Of a stretch of DNA of 64,000 nucleotides, positions 15,823 through 28,700 are shown one piece after another. The stretch spans positions 19,075,592-19,139,591 of the forward strand of contig OX393555.1 of assembly GCA_947650365.1 (NCBI GenBank). Reading direction: 5' to 3'. The notes below the pieces were generated by a model, which did no database searches, had not been told where the DNA came from, and saw only the letters and a list, made by a program, of their open reading frames with translations. Numbering within the stretch: the first letter of the stretch is position 1; each line of letters starts with the position of its first letter. Both the position numbers and the translations under genes were made by a program. The DNA is from Chamaelirium japonicum. Taxonomy: Eukaryota; Streptophyta; Magnoliopsida; Liliales; Melanthiaceae.

Positions 15823-16461
15823 TGGACCAGTCACAGAGAATCTAGAGAGAGATCAGATAAAAACTCTTGAAAGGGGGTATATGACTAATGCATCACAAGA
15901 ATGGAACTTGAAAATCCACCCACATCCCCAGCTTCACAGAATCCCTTCATAACAAGTGTTTACAAGTAAGAAACTGTACATTAAAACAATATCAAAGTTC
16001 CACCCCGCTACGTACCTCGCCCAAGCCGGCAATTTGGACCTGAAACACGAATTCAATTCAAAATCCATCATCCACATCCTGCAGTCATTCTATCTTCACA
16101 CCCCCAACATCAGTCCATACTTCATAGCAGGTGTTTACAAGTGAGAAGCTACACATATACAGATTTCAAATCCTTGAAACATTCTTGCTGAGATCAACTA
16201 AATTTAGCTTAGACCAAAAAAAAAAAATTACAATAATACCAAGGGGTTGCACCAGAGGATCCCAGCCTGCCACAGACTACAGCTACTCTTCTTCGCCCCC
16301 TGATACCGGCTTGCGTCTCAGAAGAGCATTTCCGAGGTCTTAGACTTCCTACCTCCTGCATCCGAGAATCAAGGATGATCGTGTTAACAAGGCCAGACGG
16401 CAGTAGGGTTTACAGGTGGGGCCCGAATCAGCTCTAGTTATCGCGGGACCATCTGACCAAC
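15558..16461. other. 3' flank of the ARF gene
   Basis: About 900 bp of low-copy-looking DNA lies between the satellite and the ARF stop codon, and should include the ARF 3' UTR. I see a GA microsatellite at 15785-15819 and an imperfect direct repeat (GTGTTTACAAGTRAGAA at about 15954 and 16131). I did not find a convincing minus-strand AATAAA signal. Short plus-strand frames here have no recognisable product. Confidence 0.5.
15785..15819. repeat. GA microsatellite
   Basis: A nearly perfect (GA)n run in the 3' flank of the ARF gene. Confidence 0.9.
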
Positions 16462-18143
16462 TCATTCCAGGTGGTCATATGATCCAGCGGAAGGGTTGCC
16501 TGAGTTCTGGTCACACTGACCCCTCCACGCATTTCCGCCATCTGAGCTGCTGCATGCCTGATTCGGAAGAAGGCTGTTCCCCTGATCGACGTCCAAGCCC
16601 ATTTGTTGTTCCTCCTGCGGGGACAGGATCCTGATGCACCGAACGCAGCTCACAAACTCCCTGCACATTCGGATAAAGCATTACTGACCAAAACAAAATT
16701 GGGAAACCTTTAAGGGAAAATTAGTTGTAGGTTCCTGACACTTTCCGATTTTAACGTTAAGGACAAAAAAAGTTTGCTGCTAGCGTTGAGTCCCTGGACA
16801 AGTTACACTTTTTGCAACAAGTCCTTTGTTACTTGCTCTCTTTAGCCGAATAGTTACTCTGTGGTTCGAATCGTGACACCTTTTGGACTGAATTGTTACT
16901 CTCTATGTGCGAGATAAAGAGGAAAAGGAATAAGAATTTAGTCCAAAACAAGTAACTATTTGGTTCAAAAAGAGTAAGTAACAAAGGACTTATTGTTAAA
17001 AGTGTAACTTGTACAGGGTCTTAATGTCAAATGAAACTATGTCCTTAATGTCAAATGGAACTTGTTCCAGGGACCTATCTCTAAGTCTCCCAAATTTTAA
17101 GTGTAACTTGTACACTTAAAAATGTAACTTGTACAGGGTTCAAAAAGAGTAAGCAACAAAGGACTTATTGTTAAAAGTGTAACTTGTACAGGGTCTTAAT
17201 GTGAAACGAAACTGTGTCCATGATGTCAAATGGAACTTGTTCCAGGGACCTATCTCTGAGTCTCCCAAATTTTAAGTAGATCTTGTGTTCTGCTTTATCA
17301 GGAAACGTGAAATTACTGTTATTTCATTATATAATGTTTCTTTCTAATTTTCCTCCTGTTCCATTCATATTTACTGATGTCATCATTTCAATATAATTTA
17401 TTGCTATGCATGAATTATAGATGATAATTATCTGACCCGACTGTTAAGAAACCATTTGACCAAAAAGCTTAAGTAGGGAATGGGCCAACAATGTATATCA
17501 GGCTAACTTCACGCATGGTCCTTTCCCGCACGTGGAGAATTAAATAGATGACCAATACCGGCATAAATAAATGGAGGTAACAAGACTTGAATCCAAGACC
17601 TCGTAGAAACCAGAGCTTTGATATCATGTTAAGTAACCATATCAGCCAAAAGTCACCTTGCAACATCATAGGTAAGCAGAGTGATCAGATATTTGTATGG
17701 TATCTACCAGCAAGATTCTCTGCACCCAATCATGCACTATATTTTATTTGAAGTTTTCCATAAGTTTGTCTTCTAATAGAAAAAAAAAATCCTATTTAAG
17801 TGATGAAATCAGGTTCCCTTTACTGGAAGTCCTCCATGCATGGCTCTGTTAAAAGCCTTAAATCCTAGTAATGTAAGGTTGGCATCATATATTAAAAAAA
17901 CTAATTTAGGGTTAAATTGTGCCTTTTAAAAGTTAAAAAGGTTTGAACTTACTCCCAAGGGTCGTCTCCCACGAGTAGAACATCAGTTTCATGATCTACA
18001 TATACCAGTTTCCATGCACTTCTCTGCCGATCTTCAAGCTGTCCCTCTATGCTGAACATACGGGCAAGATCATGTTTTAACTCATCGTAGCCGGAGTAAC
18101 GAGTTATGTCTATCGATCTACCTACTGCTCCTCGCTTATATAC
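16462..18143 (-). CDS. ARF19: ARF coding exons 13-14 (PB1 domain and C-terminus)
   Basis: Exon 13 (18143-17953) reads [20 protein letters not shown] and runs to GDDPWE; exon 14 (16660-16462) continues [20 protein letters not shown] and ends [12 protein letters not shown] with a stop. The PB1 fold has both faces: the invariant Lys in VYKRG and the acidic OPCA motif ([17 protein letters not shown]), so head-to-tail binding to Aux/IAA and other ARFs should be possible. The Copia element of intron 12 separates these exons from exon 12 by 5.2 kb. Confidence 0.95.
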
Positions 18144-21100
18144 CTACACGAGAAGATCCAAAGGAGAATTAGATCCGGCAAGTGACTAAAAAGGAAGAAA
18201 AAGTAGAAATAAGGAAACATGATGTGTTCGTCATGCAAACTACCAATGATATTTATAAAAAAAAAATGGGTTGAGCCCAGCTTGACAATATAAACCCTAC
18301 AATGCTTACATTCCTAGGTGAAGAACTAAGTTCACAATGATGCAAAAGATGTAGATTGTATACACAGAACCAAACAATTCTGTTTGTAAGTCTGTTTCTT
18401 ACAAACAATGGGTAACACTTACCAACTAGATTTATTACAATAGTTACGTCTTTTAATATTGTTTCACCATTGCTCTTTTCTTTCACTATAAACTAATATA
18501 GAAATATTAATTTTACTTTACACAGAATTATTTATCACTACCCAATGGGTTATTTGAACATTACATTATACACTTCTGAAACCGATGAAAATTGTTGGGA
18601 AAGATATGGAAAAACTTATATTGCCAACAAAAATAACACTTAACTGGGTTGATTTTGTGAATAATAAAGATTCATAAGGCCGACTCAAAATAGTTGAGAT
18701 ATGGCTATATGCGTATGATTCTAGTTAATTTTTATTTTTATTAAAATTAATGTTTTTCTAAAGAAATACAAGGTTAATTTGCAATGTATTTTAATTATAG
18801 ATGACGCAAAATTTTGCATATGCCGGTTTTTTTTTTTCCATGGTTGACGGAGCTTAAATCATACAACCAAAAATATAGATTTACCTACTCGTTAACTAGC
18901 CTTTTTGGTTTCATGGCATGCCCCTCTTGCAAAATTGTCTTAGTCAAGTTTCTAGCACCAATCTCAAAGGATTGATGCCGGGTTGACAACCATTGGACAA
19001 CAATCTTCTTTATTAATGAATATTGTAGTTATACATATGAGTTAGATGTATAGGACTCATTCCCTATACATGTATGTGCCTATATATTCATGGTTATTTG
19101 CCCTAATGACAATCGTCCGTTATTCTCCCAAACCTTAACCGTCTCTCTCTCTCTCTCTCCTAGGGTTGTGGTAATATGGTGTCAGAGCGGGTGTAATCCC
19201 CTCGCCATCCTCTTTCGCTGCCTTCCTCCCCGATCCGGCGACCTTGCCTGCGCTCGCGACGAGTTGCACCCTGAGTCCAAACCCACACTCGGCACTCCCG
19301 CACCCGATCGGCCCTCCATCGGTTTTAGTCGACCCCTCCAGCAGTCCACCGGCCTTTTGCTTGCCCTTCTGCAGCCAGCTGACTATCCGTCGGCGCTCCT
19401 GCAGCTTGCCGGTCTTTCGTCGGCCCTTCCTGCAGCCCACCAGCTATCCGCTGGCACTCCTGCAGCCCGCCAACCCTCCGTCGGCCCTCCTATAACCCGC
19501 CGACTATCCGTCGGTTCTTCTGCAGCCCGCCTGCCCACCGCCGACCGTCCTGCAGCCTGTCGGTCTTCCGCTGGCCCCTCCTGCAGCCCGACAACCCTCT
19601 GTCGGACCTCTGCAGCCTGCTGACTATCCGTCGGACCCTTCTGCAACCCGCTGTCGGCCTCCTACAATCCGTCGACCATTTCTGTAGTTCTGCCGGTGTT
19701 TCTACCGGCCCTCCCTTGCCTACTGACTCCTTGCTACTTGTGCCACGTAGCGCGTCATTCTGCCAACAGAGTCTCTGCGTCTTCTGCAGCTCTCGATGGA
19801 TTTTTCAGATCAATCGTCGATGGAGACTCCTGTGCAGACGACCCCTGTACAGTTCTCGACGACACCACTCGAGTAGACGAGGGACTTCCATTCTATCTCG
19901 ACTGACTTTTCCTTGGTCACGATTATTTACTGGACTGCGTGGTTTGTCACCGTCCGAAATGTCATGGATGGCCGAGCTCTGTATGGGTATCTTGATGATT
20001 CTACACCTGCTCCTGTTGATACCTCTAGAGCAGGGTCCTCTGACACCTCGAACCTGTGTGATCGTCGAGCCCGGACGTTTCTGGTTGCCTCGGTTGACCG
20101 CTCGCTTCGAACTGACCTGGTCACCTTCTACCGCAGCAAAGCTCTAGGTTCATCTCGTGGAGCGCTTTGTGGAGCCGAGTGGGGCCCGAAAATATCAGCT
20201 TCTCTCGTAGGCTCAGTCTGCTCAACAGGGGAAGCAGACGATTCAATAGTTTCACAGCCTTATGCATAGCTACTGGCATGAGCTCCAGGCTTTGGAGCCT
20301 CCTCTGTTAGAGGTGTCCAGAGTCTGTGCCTCCTGGCGCGAGCTTCAGTTCTTTCGGGAACGAAATTTACCAGTTTCTTATGGCTCTTCGACCTGAGTTC
20401 TCTCTCCTCACGGAACAGCTGATCCATAGGAATCCGCTTCCTCGCCTTGATGCTGTTGTAGCTAAACTTATTGCCGAGGAGACCTGTCTTTGCACTGTTG
20501 CAGCTCATCGGACCTCGGTACCCTCAAGTTATGAGGGTGTTCTTGCAGTTGCTCCACCTCCGGGACTCACTCCCACTGCTCCGCTCTTTCACGGTCCCTC
20601 CCATTCCTCCAGCGCGTCCGGTGGCCCATCTAACATTGATCGTTTTGGCTTTGCTGCAGTCACTTCCTACCCGCCCTCGTTCACTGCTTACCTTACCTCC
20701 CTTCATACTGACAGAGCGCTCAGGTCCTACAGAGAGGCACTGCAGTACCTTGTGTGGCAGCAAGCTATGCCTGAGGAGTTCAAGGTTTTGAGCAAACTCA
20801 GGCGTGGAAGGTTCTCCCTTTGCCTGCTGATGTTGAGCCCATTAGCTGCAAGTGGATCTTCAAGATTAAGCGTCATCATGATGGCTCCATTGATCGGTAC
20901 AAAGCCCGTCTCGTTGCCAGAGGCTTTACTCAGGAGTACGGGAATGATTACGACAAAACTTTTGCTCCGGTGGCTCAGATGACCACCATTCAGACCCTCC
21001 TTGCTATTGTTGCTGCTCGAGGTTGGCCCCTGCTTCAGTTGGATGTGAAGAATGTGTTCCTTCACGGTGATCTCTTCGAGGTTGTTTATATACAGCCTCC

Positions 21101-22690
21101 TCCTGATCTCAGCACGCCCTCTCAGCACGTTTGTCGTCTCCGTCGGGCTATTTATGGACTCAAACAGGCTTTTCATGTCTGGTTTGAGCGTTTTCGTCGT
21201 GCAGTTACAGAGATCGGCTTTGTGGAGAACTTCCAGGATCACTCCATGTTTGTGCAGATTTCTCCCCAAGGCAGGGCAATTATCATTCTCTTTGTTGATG
21301 ACATGATCCTTACTGGTGACGACTCGGGTGCCATAGCCTCTCTTCAGCAGCATCTTCAGAGTCAGTTTCAGATAAAGGACCTTGGTCCCCTGCGCTACTT
21401 TCTTGGCCTGGAGATTATTAGGGGTGCTTGGGGAATTTTGCTTTCTCAACAGTACATGGCTGACATCCTGGATCGTGCTGCTCTTTCTGACTGTCAGACA
21501 GTTGACACTCTTTTGAGCTTCATGTAAAGATCCGTCCTACTGATGGTGAGCCCCTATCAGATCCTACTAGGTAGCGAGAGATTGTTGGTCAGTTTGTCTA
21601 TCTTTGCATCACTAGGCCGGATATTGCACATACAGTTAGTATTTTTAGCCAGTTCGTGGATACACCTTACTCGGCTTATTATGATGTCCTTCTTCGGGTC
21701 CTTCGGTATCTACCAGGCACTATTATCAGATCACTTCTTTTCTTTTCGACCTCCTCTTTGGTTCTTCGTGTATAATCCTGCTGATTGGGCCGGTGATCCG
21801 ACTATACTCGTCACTCTACTACTGGATATTGCCTGTTTCTGGGTGACTCTTGATCTCTTGGAAGAGCAAGAAGCAGCAGGTTCTCTCTCCAGCACTGAGA
21901 CCGAGTTTTGTACAATGGCTACTACTACTAAGGAGGTTGTTCATTTACGACGTCTTCTTCGTGATTTTGGTGTCGCTACTTCTGGCCCTACAGCTCTTCA
22001 TTGCAACCAGGGTTTTAAATATCGGCCGATACCGGTACGTACCGGCCAGTACGTACCAGTTTTGGCCGGTTCGAGACCGGTACTGCATCCAATCCCGATA
22101 CCTAGCCCGTACCGGCCGGTACCGGTACTTATCGGTCCGTATCGGTCGGTTCAAGCCGGTACCGACCGGTACGGACCGGTACCGACAGGTTAAAGTTTTT
22201 TTTTTTTTTTTGGTTTTTTTCGGGGTTTTTTTCTCAACCGGTATCGGTCCGTATCGGCCGGTACCGGTACGTACCGGCCGGTACATACCGGTTCGGGACC
22301 GACCGATACCGTGATTTTAAATCTTGATTGCGACAACAAGAGTGCTATTCAGATTGTCAGCAATCCGGTTTTCCATGAACAGACAAAGCACATCGAGCTC
22401 GAATGTTACTTCTCCAGAGAGCAGTACGAGGCTGACTCTATCTCTTTGCCCTATGTGTCTTTCGCAGAACAGATTGGTGATTTTTTCACAAAGTCACATC
22501 CCTCTTCTCGTTTTCAGTTTCTTATTAATAAACTCTCAGTGTTTGATCCACCGTGAGTTTGAGGGGGAGTGTTAATGTATATTGTAGATTATACATATGA
22601 GTTAGGTGTACAGGACTCATTCCCTACATATGTATGCGCCTATATATTCGTGGCTATTTGCCTAATGAGAATCACCTGTCATTCTCCCAA

Positions 22691-22738
<48 letters not shown>

Positions 22739-25700
22739 CTAGGGTTGTGGTAGCATTCTTTATAGTCAATCCCATCTTGCATCTGGAAATCCATCTCCCA
22801 ATTTTCTAGACTACATACTTGCAAACTATAGTGAGAACTTATGAGAGATAACCAGCCCCACCCCATACCCTTCACTTTCTTCGCACTAATTTTGAGATTT
22901 CCGTGACTATTAATCTGAGGCGATCTATTTCACAATATTAGTAATGTACAAAAACTTGAAAAAAATTGATTAGCTTGGGTAGGATCAAGTAAAGAATTAC
23001 ACTAGGAATATAACCAACCAACTAGCCTTATCAAACCTATCTGAGCTCCACTTCATGAACTTAATACTACAGTAAAATCAAAAAAAAAATAAAGACATGC
23101 TGATTTTTGCATAATAAGTGGATACTGAACATTGTATTTGACAACCAACTAGCCTTATCAAACCTATCTGAGCTCCACTTCATGAACTTAATACTACAGT
23201 AAAATTAAAAAAAAAATAAAGACATGCTGATTTTTGCATAATAAGCCGATACTGAACATTGTATTTGACACACATAAATTTTATTATTGAACATCTAAAC
23301 TCTGTGCTCGTGAAACAACAAACCTTGGTGTAAGTCCGGATTCGTTGAAACGGGGGTGCCGGGGCCCAAGAACTTTTGTTCAAGAAACTACTCTCATCGA
23401 TAACAGAATCGATAGAATTGAATGCCATATCAGGAACCCCGAATGATTGGGAAACAATAGACGACGATAGCTCCTGTTGAGCATCTTTCGAGTTACTATA
23501 GTCAGCAATTGCATTTCCTGCGATGTGACTCTGGTACTTTCCCGAATCAACAGTGTTTGCCAGCAAGGGGTTGGTAGTCAGAGGTATTCCCAATGGATCT
23601 TCAATATTAACCCCAAAAAGGACATTAGTCCTAGGATCAGCACCCTGTACCTCACCATGTGGAGGTGCATCTCTAAACATTAATGGATGATTGAAAGACG
23701 AAAGTGGTAAGCTCTGTTGTAAAGGCCCGTCGTTCTGAGAAAGGCAGACTGAGGTCGCTGAAGAGGATGTGTCCACGTAATCCAATTGCGCTGTGTTGCT
23801 CAGATACGTTTGACGGGCAACAACTCCCTGACTTTGCACCTTAGGGAGTGCCGTCGAATGCCTCACATTTTGCTCGGATTTCGGAATCTCCTTCGCTACG
23901 TTGGGGCTTGCTGCCAGGGCTTCAAAAGAGCTGGGAGTTAACATTGTCACTGTCGATTGAGGGATCTTATCGGCCATGATTGCGCTGCGAAGGTGGGCCC
24001 TGTTTTGTATTGGCTGAGGAAGAACAACACTATTGTTTGTGGAAGGCGATGTGGAGCATGATGGGACATCGTCCGTGATCCCCGACTGCGCTCCAGCAGC
24101 TGGCAAAAAAGAGCTTCCGGTTGTCGGCAGAAGGTTCGTCGGTGCAGAAGGAAGGTTAGCAGCAAGGAGATCAGACGGAGGCAGTCGTGCGGCCAACGAA
24201 GTAGCTTCGGCGCATTGTTGAGAGATCGCTTGTTGCTGAGAAAGCGAGTTGGGGTTTGATCGATGCTGCGGTGCTTCCAAGAGTACTCTCGGCTGCTCTT
24301 GGATTTGGGTCAGATTAGGCACTTGCACTGGTGACTGCGACAAGAAAGACTGCTGCTGCTGCTGCTGCTGAAGCTTCCGTAGCAACTGAAGGTGGATCTG
24401 ATGTTCTGATAACTGGAATTGCTGGTTTGTTTGGTTGGTGAGCTGACCAGGCATCCTATTTTGCTGTAGCTGTTGCTGCTGTTGAATCTGTTGTTGCTGC
24501 ATTTGCTGTTGTTGCTGTTGGAGCTGTTGGTGCTGCTGCTGCAGTAGTAGCTGCTGATGTTGTTGGGGGTGACTATTGTGGAGATTGGTTTGCACTTGCT
24601 GTTGATTCTGTATGATCGGATGTTGTTGCTGGATTTGAGTCTGTACCAAAACTTGAGGCTGTATGAGATTAGCCTGGTTTTGGCTCATGGAAACTGTTTG
24701 ATTAACCAATTGCTGATGTGGCCTCTGCTGCACAGAGATATCTTGCATTTGCTGATGTGGCCTGGTAACGGAGCCCAACTGGTTCAGGGAGACGGGCACC
24801 TTTGGAAGTTGATCGATCTGTTGGGTCTGCTGAGGCAACATAGGAGCATTGAACTGTAGGTTGTCCTGCTGCAAGAGCTGGGCCTGCAAGCCCAACTGCC
24901 TCGGAAGATCAGTAGCTCCAATGTTCTGGATCGGTCCAGCTAGCGAGCGCATGTAATCAGACTGCATGTTTGAGTTAGCGAGCGAAGGATTGTGCTGCAT
25001 GTTCATCCACTGGACTAGGCTCAGACCAGGCATCACAGTGTTTTGTGACTGGGAATCCTTTATGCAGATCTCCTCGCCGAGCCACGGCATTGCCCTTTTA
25101 AAAAGATTTTCCATTTCAGACGCCTCGTCATCTGCAACATTGATCACCAATTAGCTAGATGGAAATTTCTCACTAAATTTTGTGAATATAATAAGATAAT
25201 AAGAGTAAAAGGGTGAGTAGCACTGTTATATCAGTAATTACAGTCATGGTTGATATAGGTCATTTTGTCCTTTCTGTTATTGGGCCTTAGCACCATATTC
25301 TTCTTTATTTTTAGTTACTTATTTTGTCCCAACTCACCACCGAATGCAGAATTTGGATAAAAGTCGAAATCCTACCCAAATTAAGCATTAGGAAATTTTT
25401 AATACAGTATCAATATCTGCATATGCATAATAATGGTTCCCCGAATTCCTCTAAATCTGACCATAAATAATGTAATCTGGTCTTAGCATTTTAAGATGCA
25501 TGGCACACAAGCAAGGTATCAAGATGTCACATCATCTCGTGAGCAGCTTCTTCCCATTTTTTCTGTTCTCATCAGTAGATATTGATGTTGAGCCTCGCAA
25601 GGCTCAGCTAACAATCGTGGAACCCGACATTCAAGAAGGTAAATAGTCTAATAAATTCATGTATATATATACCAATTTTTTTTAACCCAACCTTTTCAAA

Positions 25701-28700
25701 CATTGCTGCTTTGGACCCATTAGAACTCAAGCTCCTTATACTGTAGGAATAACAAAAATCAGACTCCTGACTTCTTATCCTACACCAACCAAGTCTCCAA
25801 CTAATAAAGACTCAATCACTTCGGTTCTTTTCACCTTCTTTTCCACCTATTACTTCCCTCTCCCCAAATTTTCGCAAGGTCGCTGCACAATGTGCAACTT
25901 ATTTTATACTTTCATTTAAAAGAGTGTGGAAGCTATTTACAAATGTTTATGCAGTAATCTAGAATCAAGGCAACGAAGTTTTTCTGCAGCGTGAAAATTT
26001 TGTCGTGCCATCTACCTGGCATTCCAAGTTGTCTTGGACGCTTTGATCTGAAAAAAGGTGGGGGGCATATGAAGAAAGGAGCTTGTACAGGTTCAATCTC
26101 CCAGATGGAGACCCTGTTGCGCCTTTCGCCAGCTGCAGACTCATCCCACCCTACCTGTTTAAGAGCATAGCATACCGTCTGAGTCAATTCAAACAAAATC
26201 AATTTATTACGGTTAAGACTTTAGAGATAATCCAATAATGCAAAACCAACCTGCAAGTTGCGCCATTGCGAGTTTTTCCATCTTACAGGATCTAAATCAC
26301 TGATACCGGTAATTGTACCCATATACCTGTAGCAAAAATAACTGTTACTTTCCAGCATTTTTCAACTTGACCAAATCTACAAAATCAGACGGTTAATGTG
26401 ATGTAAGTGGTCAAGGTCAAGGTAAAGAAATTTTTTTTTTTTATTTTTTATACCCAAAAAAACAATTTTAGATATAGTAGAAAGAAAGTTTGGTTTACTT
26501 AATGAATGAGAAAAACCATAACAGGATAAAATCTTCGTCTTAAAACCAGTAATTCGCCAACTCAGAATCTAACTCTAGGTCAATGACTATGCAGTCATTA
26601 CAATTATATTAATATGATTATCACAGAGATATGCTAGTATTGCCATACCTTCTTGTTCCTGAGTCTTCAGTTTCAAACATCATTCGGAAGCGCATGCCCA
26701 GGGATATTTGGTTGCTGTAGACTGCCTTTTGGTACTTGGCCAAAGGAACGACAAATTCTGACGGACTAGCCCTACAGAAAGACTAATGTCACTTCAAAAA
26801 CAAGTAAAATCAATTTGATAGCCAGATAAGGAAAGAAAAGAAAAAGAACCGACCTGGGATTATAAAATATTGTAAATGGGCTGTGGTTTGCAGCAGCATG
26901 GGCTGCTGCAGCAAGAATGCCTATATGCATACTATCGCTTGACAGAACTGATGATGATAGGTTAGTAGGTTGCCTGTTAGCACGTCTAATGCCCAAGAGC
27001 AGCTGCTGTTTTTCATCCCTACTCGCACGCCCAAGAGGAGAATCAAAGAAAATTAGTCATCTTAAAAAGTGTATTTACGGGAATAACTTGACCATATAAA
27101 GCAATGCAATTAAAAAAGAGAGATTTATGAGAAAACAGGAAATAGGAGGACTAAGTTCATTATTTTAATTAAAAAAATGGAAGAAACAAATACAACTTTC
27201 CCTTTTGGACAATTACAGTTTCTTGTCAGACTATAAAAAGGTGAGTAGGTACTCCAAACAAGAGCACTGTGCTCTCTATTGCCTTGGGATTATTTGGAAG
27301 ACTATTCATTATACAAACTAAGAATCAGTACAGTGATCCATATGCTGTTCATTGGCTAAATTACCTAATAAATAAGACAGAATCTCCAGCAAAGAGCCTC
27401 TTTCCACTCACAAATAGGCTCCATCCAGTAGTGAGTAAGTGCCTTTTTGGTTGACCTAAGGCCACAGAGAGAAGAAATAAATTAAAACCTGTCAAACATT
27501 CAAAGGACAAAGAAGAATATACATGTGAAAATAAAAATAATAAACATACACACAAGTTTTCAGAGTGGTTTGATCCCCCAAATAATAACCTGAGACTGTG
27601 TCAACTTAAAAGGATTCTTCATAATGTGACTCATTAAGATAGCATTGAAATTAGACTAAATCACATGTAGGCCCCCTGTAGTTTGACCAATTATCACTTT
27701 CAACACCTCATGTTTAAAACCATACAAATGCCCATTTAGATTTCCTTGCATAAACACCACCTCATGAGGGAAAGTGATAGGGTTTTCTAACTATACTGTT
27801 ATAAAGACACATTTGCGTTGGATAATTTTTCTTCTATATACTTGTGTTGTTGAGTCCTTATCTAGTGACTGACTTTGATGGTCCATTGTGAGGCTTGATT
27901 CTTTCAAACTGTCCTTTTGTATAAATTTAGAGTAGATTTTAGCGAATAATTTTGCTCACCATATTTACAATTTTACGGTAGGGTTTGTATGTGTTTTATT
28001 AGCTCAAATGTTTCATCCCTTTCCTCAGTAGTTAGCAGAAATCTGGAGTAACCCTAATAGAAAATCTTGATATAAAATTAAGATAATTGAGATGGCCAGA
28101 AAAAAAATCTTGACATAAAATATAAGCTCCTTATTATCGTTAATTGAATATGAATCTGTTGAGTCATTGAGCTCATTCTGGCCTGGGAATTTATTTGCTT
28201 ACCTCGATAGATATGGCGGAATGTCCATAGGTTATCATGTAAGTCTCTGGCCTGCAGTTCTTGAGCAGGTGGCTGCATTGAGAAATCCTACATAGAATTC
28301 AACAAGAATTTAGATCAAATCTTAGTTTAAGGTCCATGATGCTTAAATTACCAACATAGGGAAACATCTAGCATAAAATACATACAAGAGGAGGGAAGAT
28401 CTTTTCAGCAGCACGACGGGGTACAGAGAAACCACCATGAGTGCTTGTATCACTTGCAGTCAGAGTTTTACAGAAGAATTCCGTTTGTGGCTTATTCGGT
28501 TTCATTGCAAAATCTGACGCTAGTAGTGCCTTCTCATCATACTGAGGAAAATCATAAATAATAATTAATTAATTAATTAATCACTAAAGATGGAGGGCTT
28601 ACACAGGGTCCTGCAAGCTCAATAATACATTCGGCAAGAGAACATGTTCATGCATCCCTTATAGTTAGCAAGCATTCAATTATTATCAAAAGTCAAAACT

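Larger units (their letters stand above)
19011..22755 (+). mobile_element. Small Copia LTR retrotransposon in ARF intron 12 (fossil)
   Basis: Flanked by a perfect 5 bp target duplication TTCTT (19006-19010 and 22756-22760). The LTRs are short: 19011-19176 and 22570-22755. A tRNA-Met-type primer site TGGTGTCAGAGC begins at 19177, and a polypurine tract GAGGGGGAG lies at 22561-22569, so the element reads on the plus strand, antisense to the ARF gene. Visible parts are a GC-rich leader/gag-side region, reverse transcriptase (about 20820-21527, with the FVDDMILTG catalytic box and AIYGLKQAF) and RNase H-side sequence (about 21850-22550). It is clearly broken in several places and has a later MITE inserted at 22008. 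The LTRs differ visibly, so it is not recent. Confidence 0.92.

Noticed and set aside
19090-19646. Proline-rich host protein
   Set aside because: The frames fall inside the Copia element between its LTR and reverse transcriptase and are made by a 33 bp GC-rich repeat.
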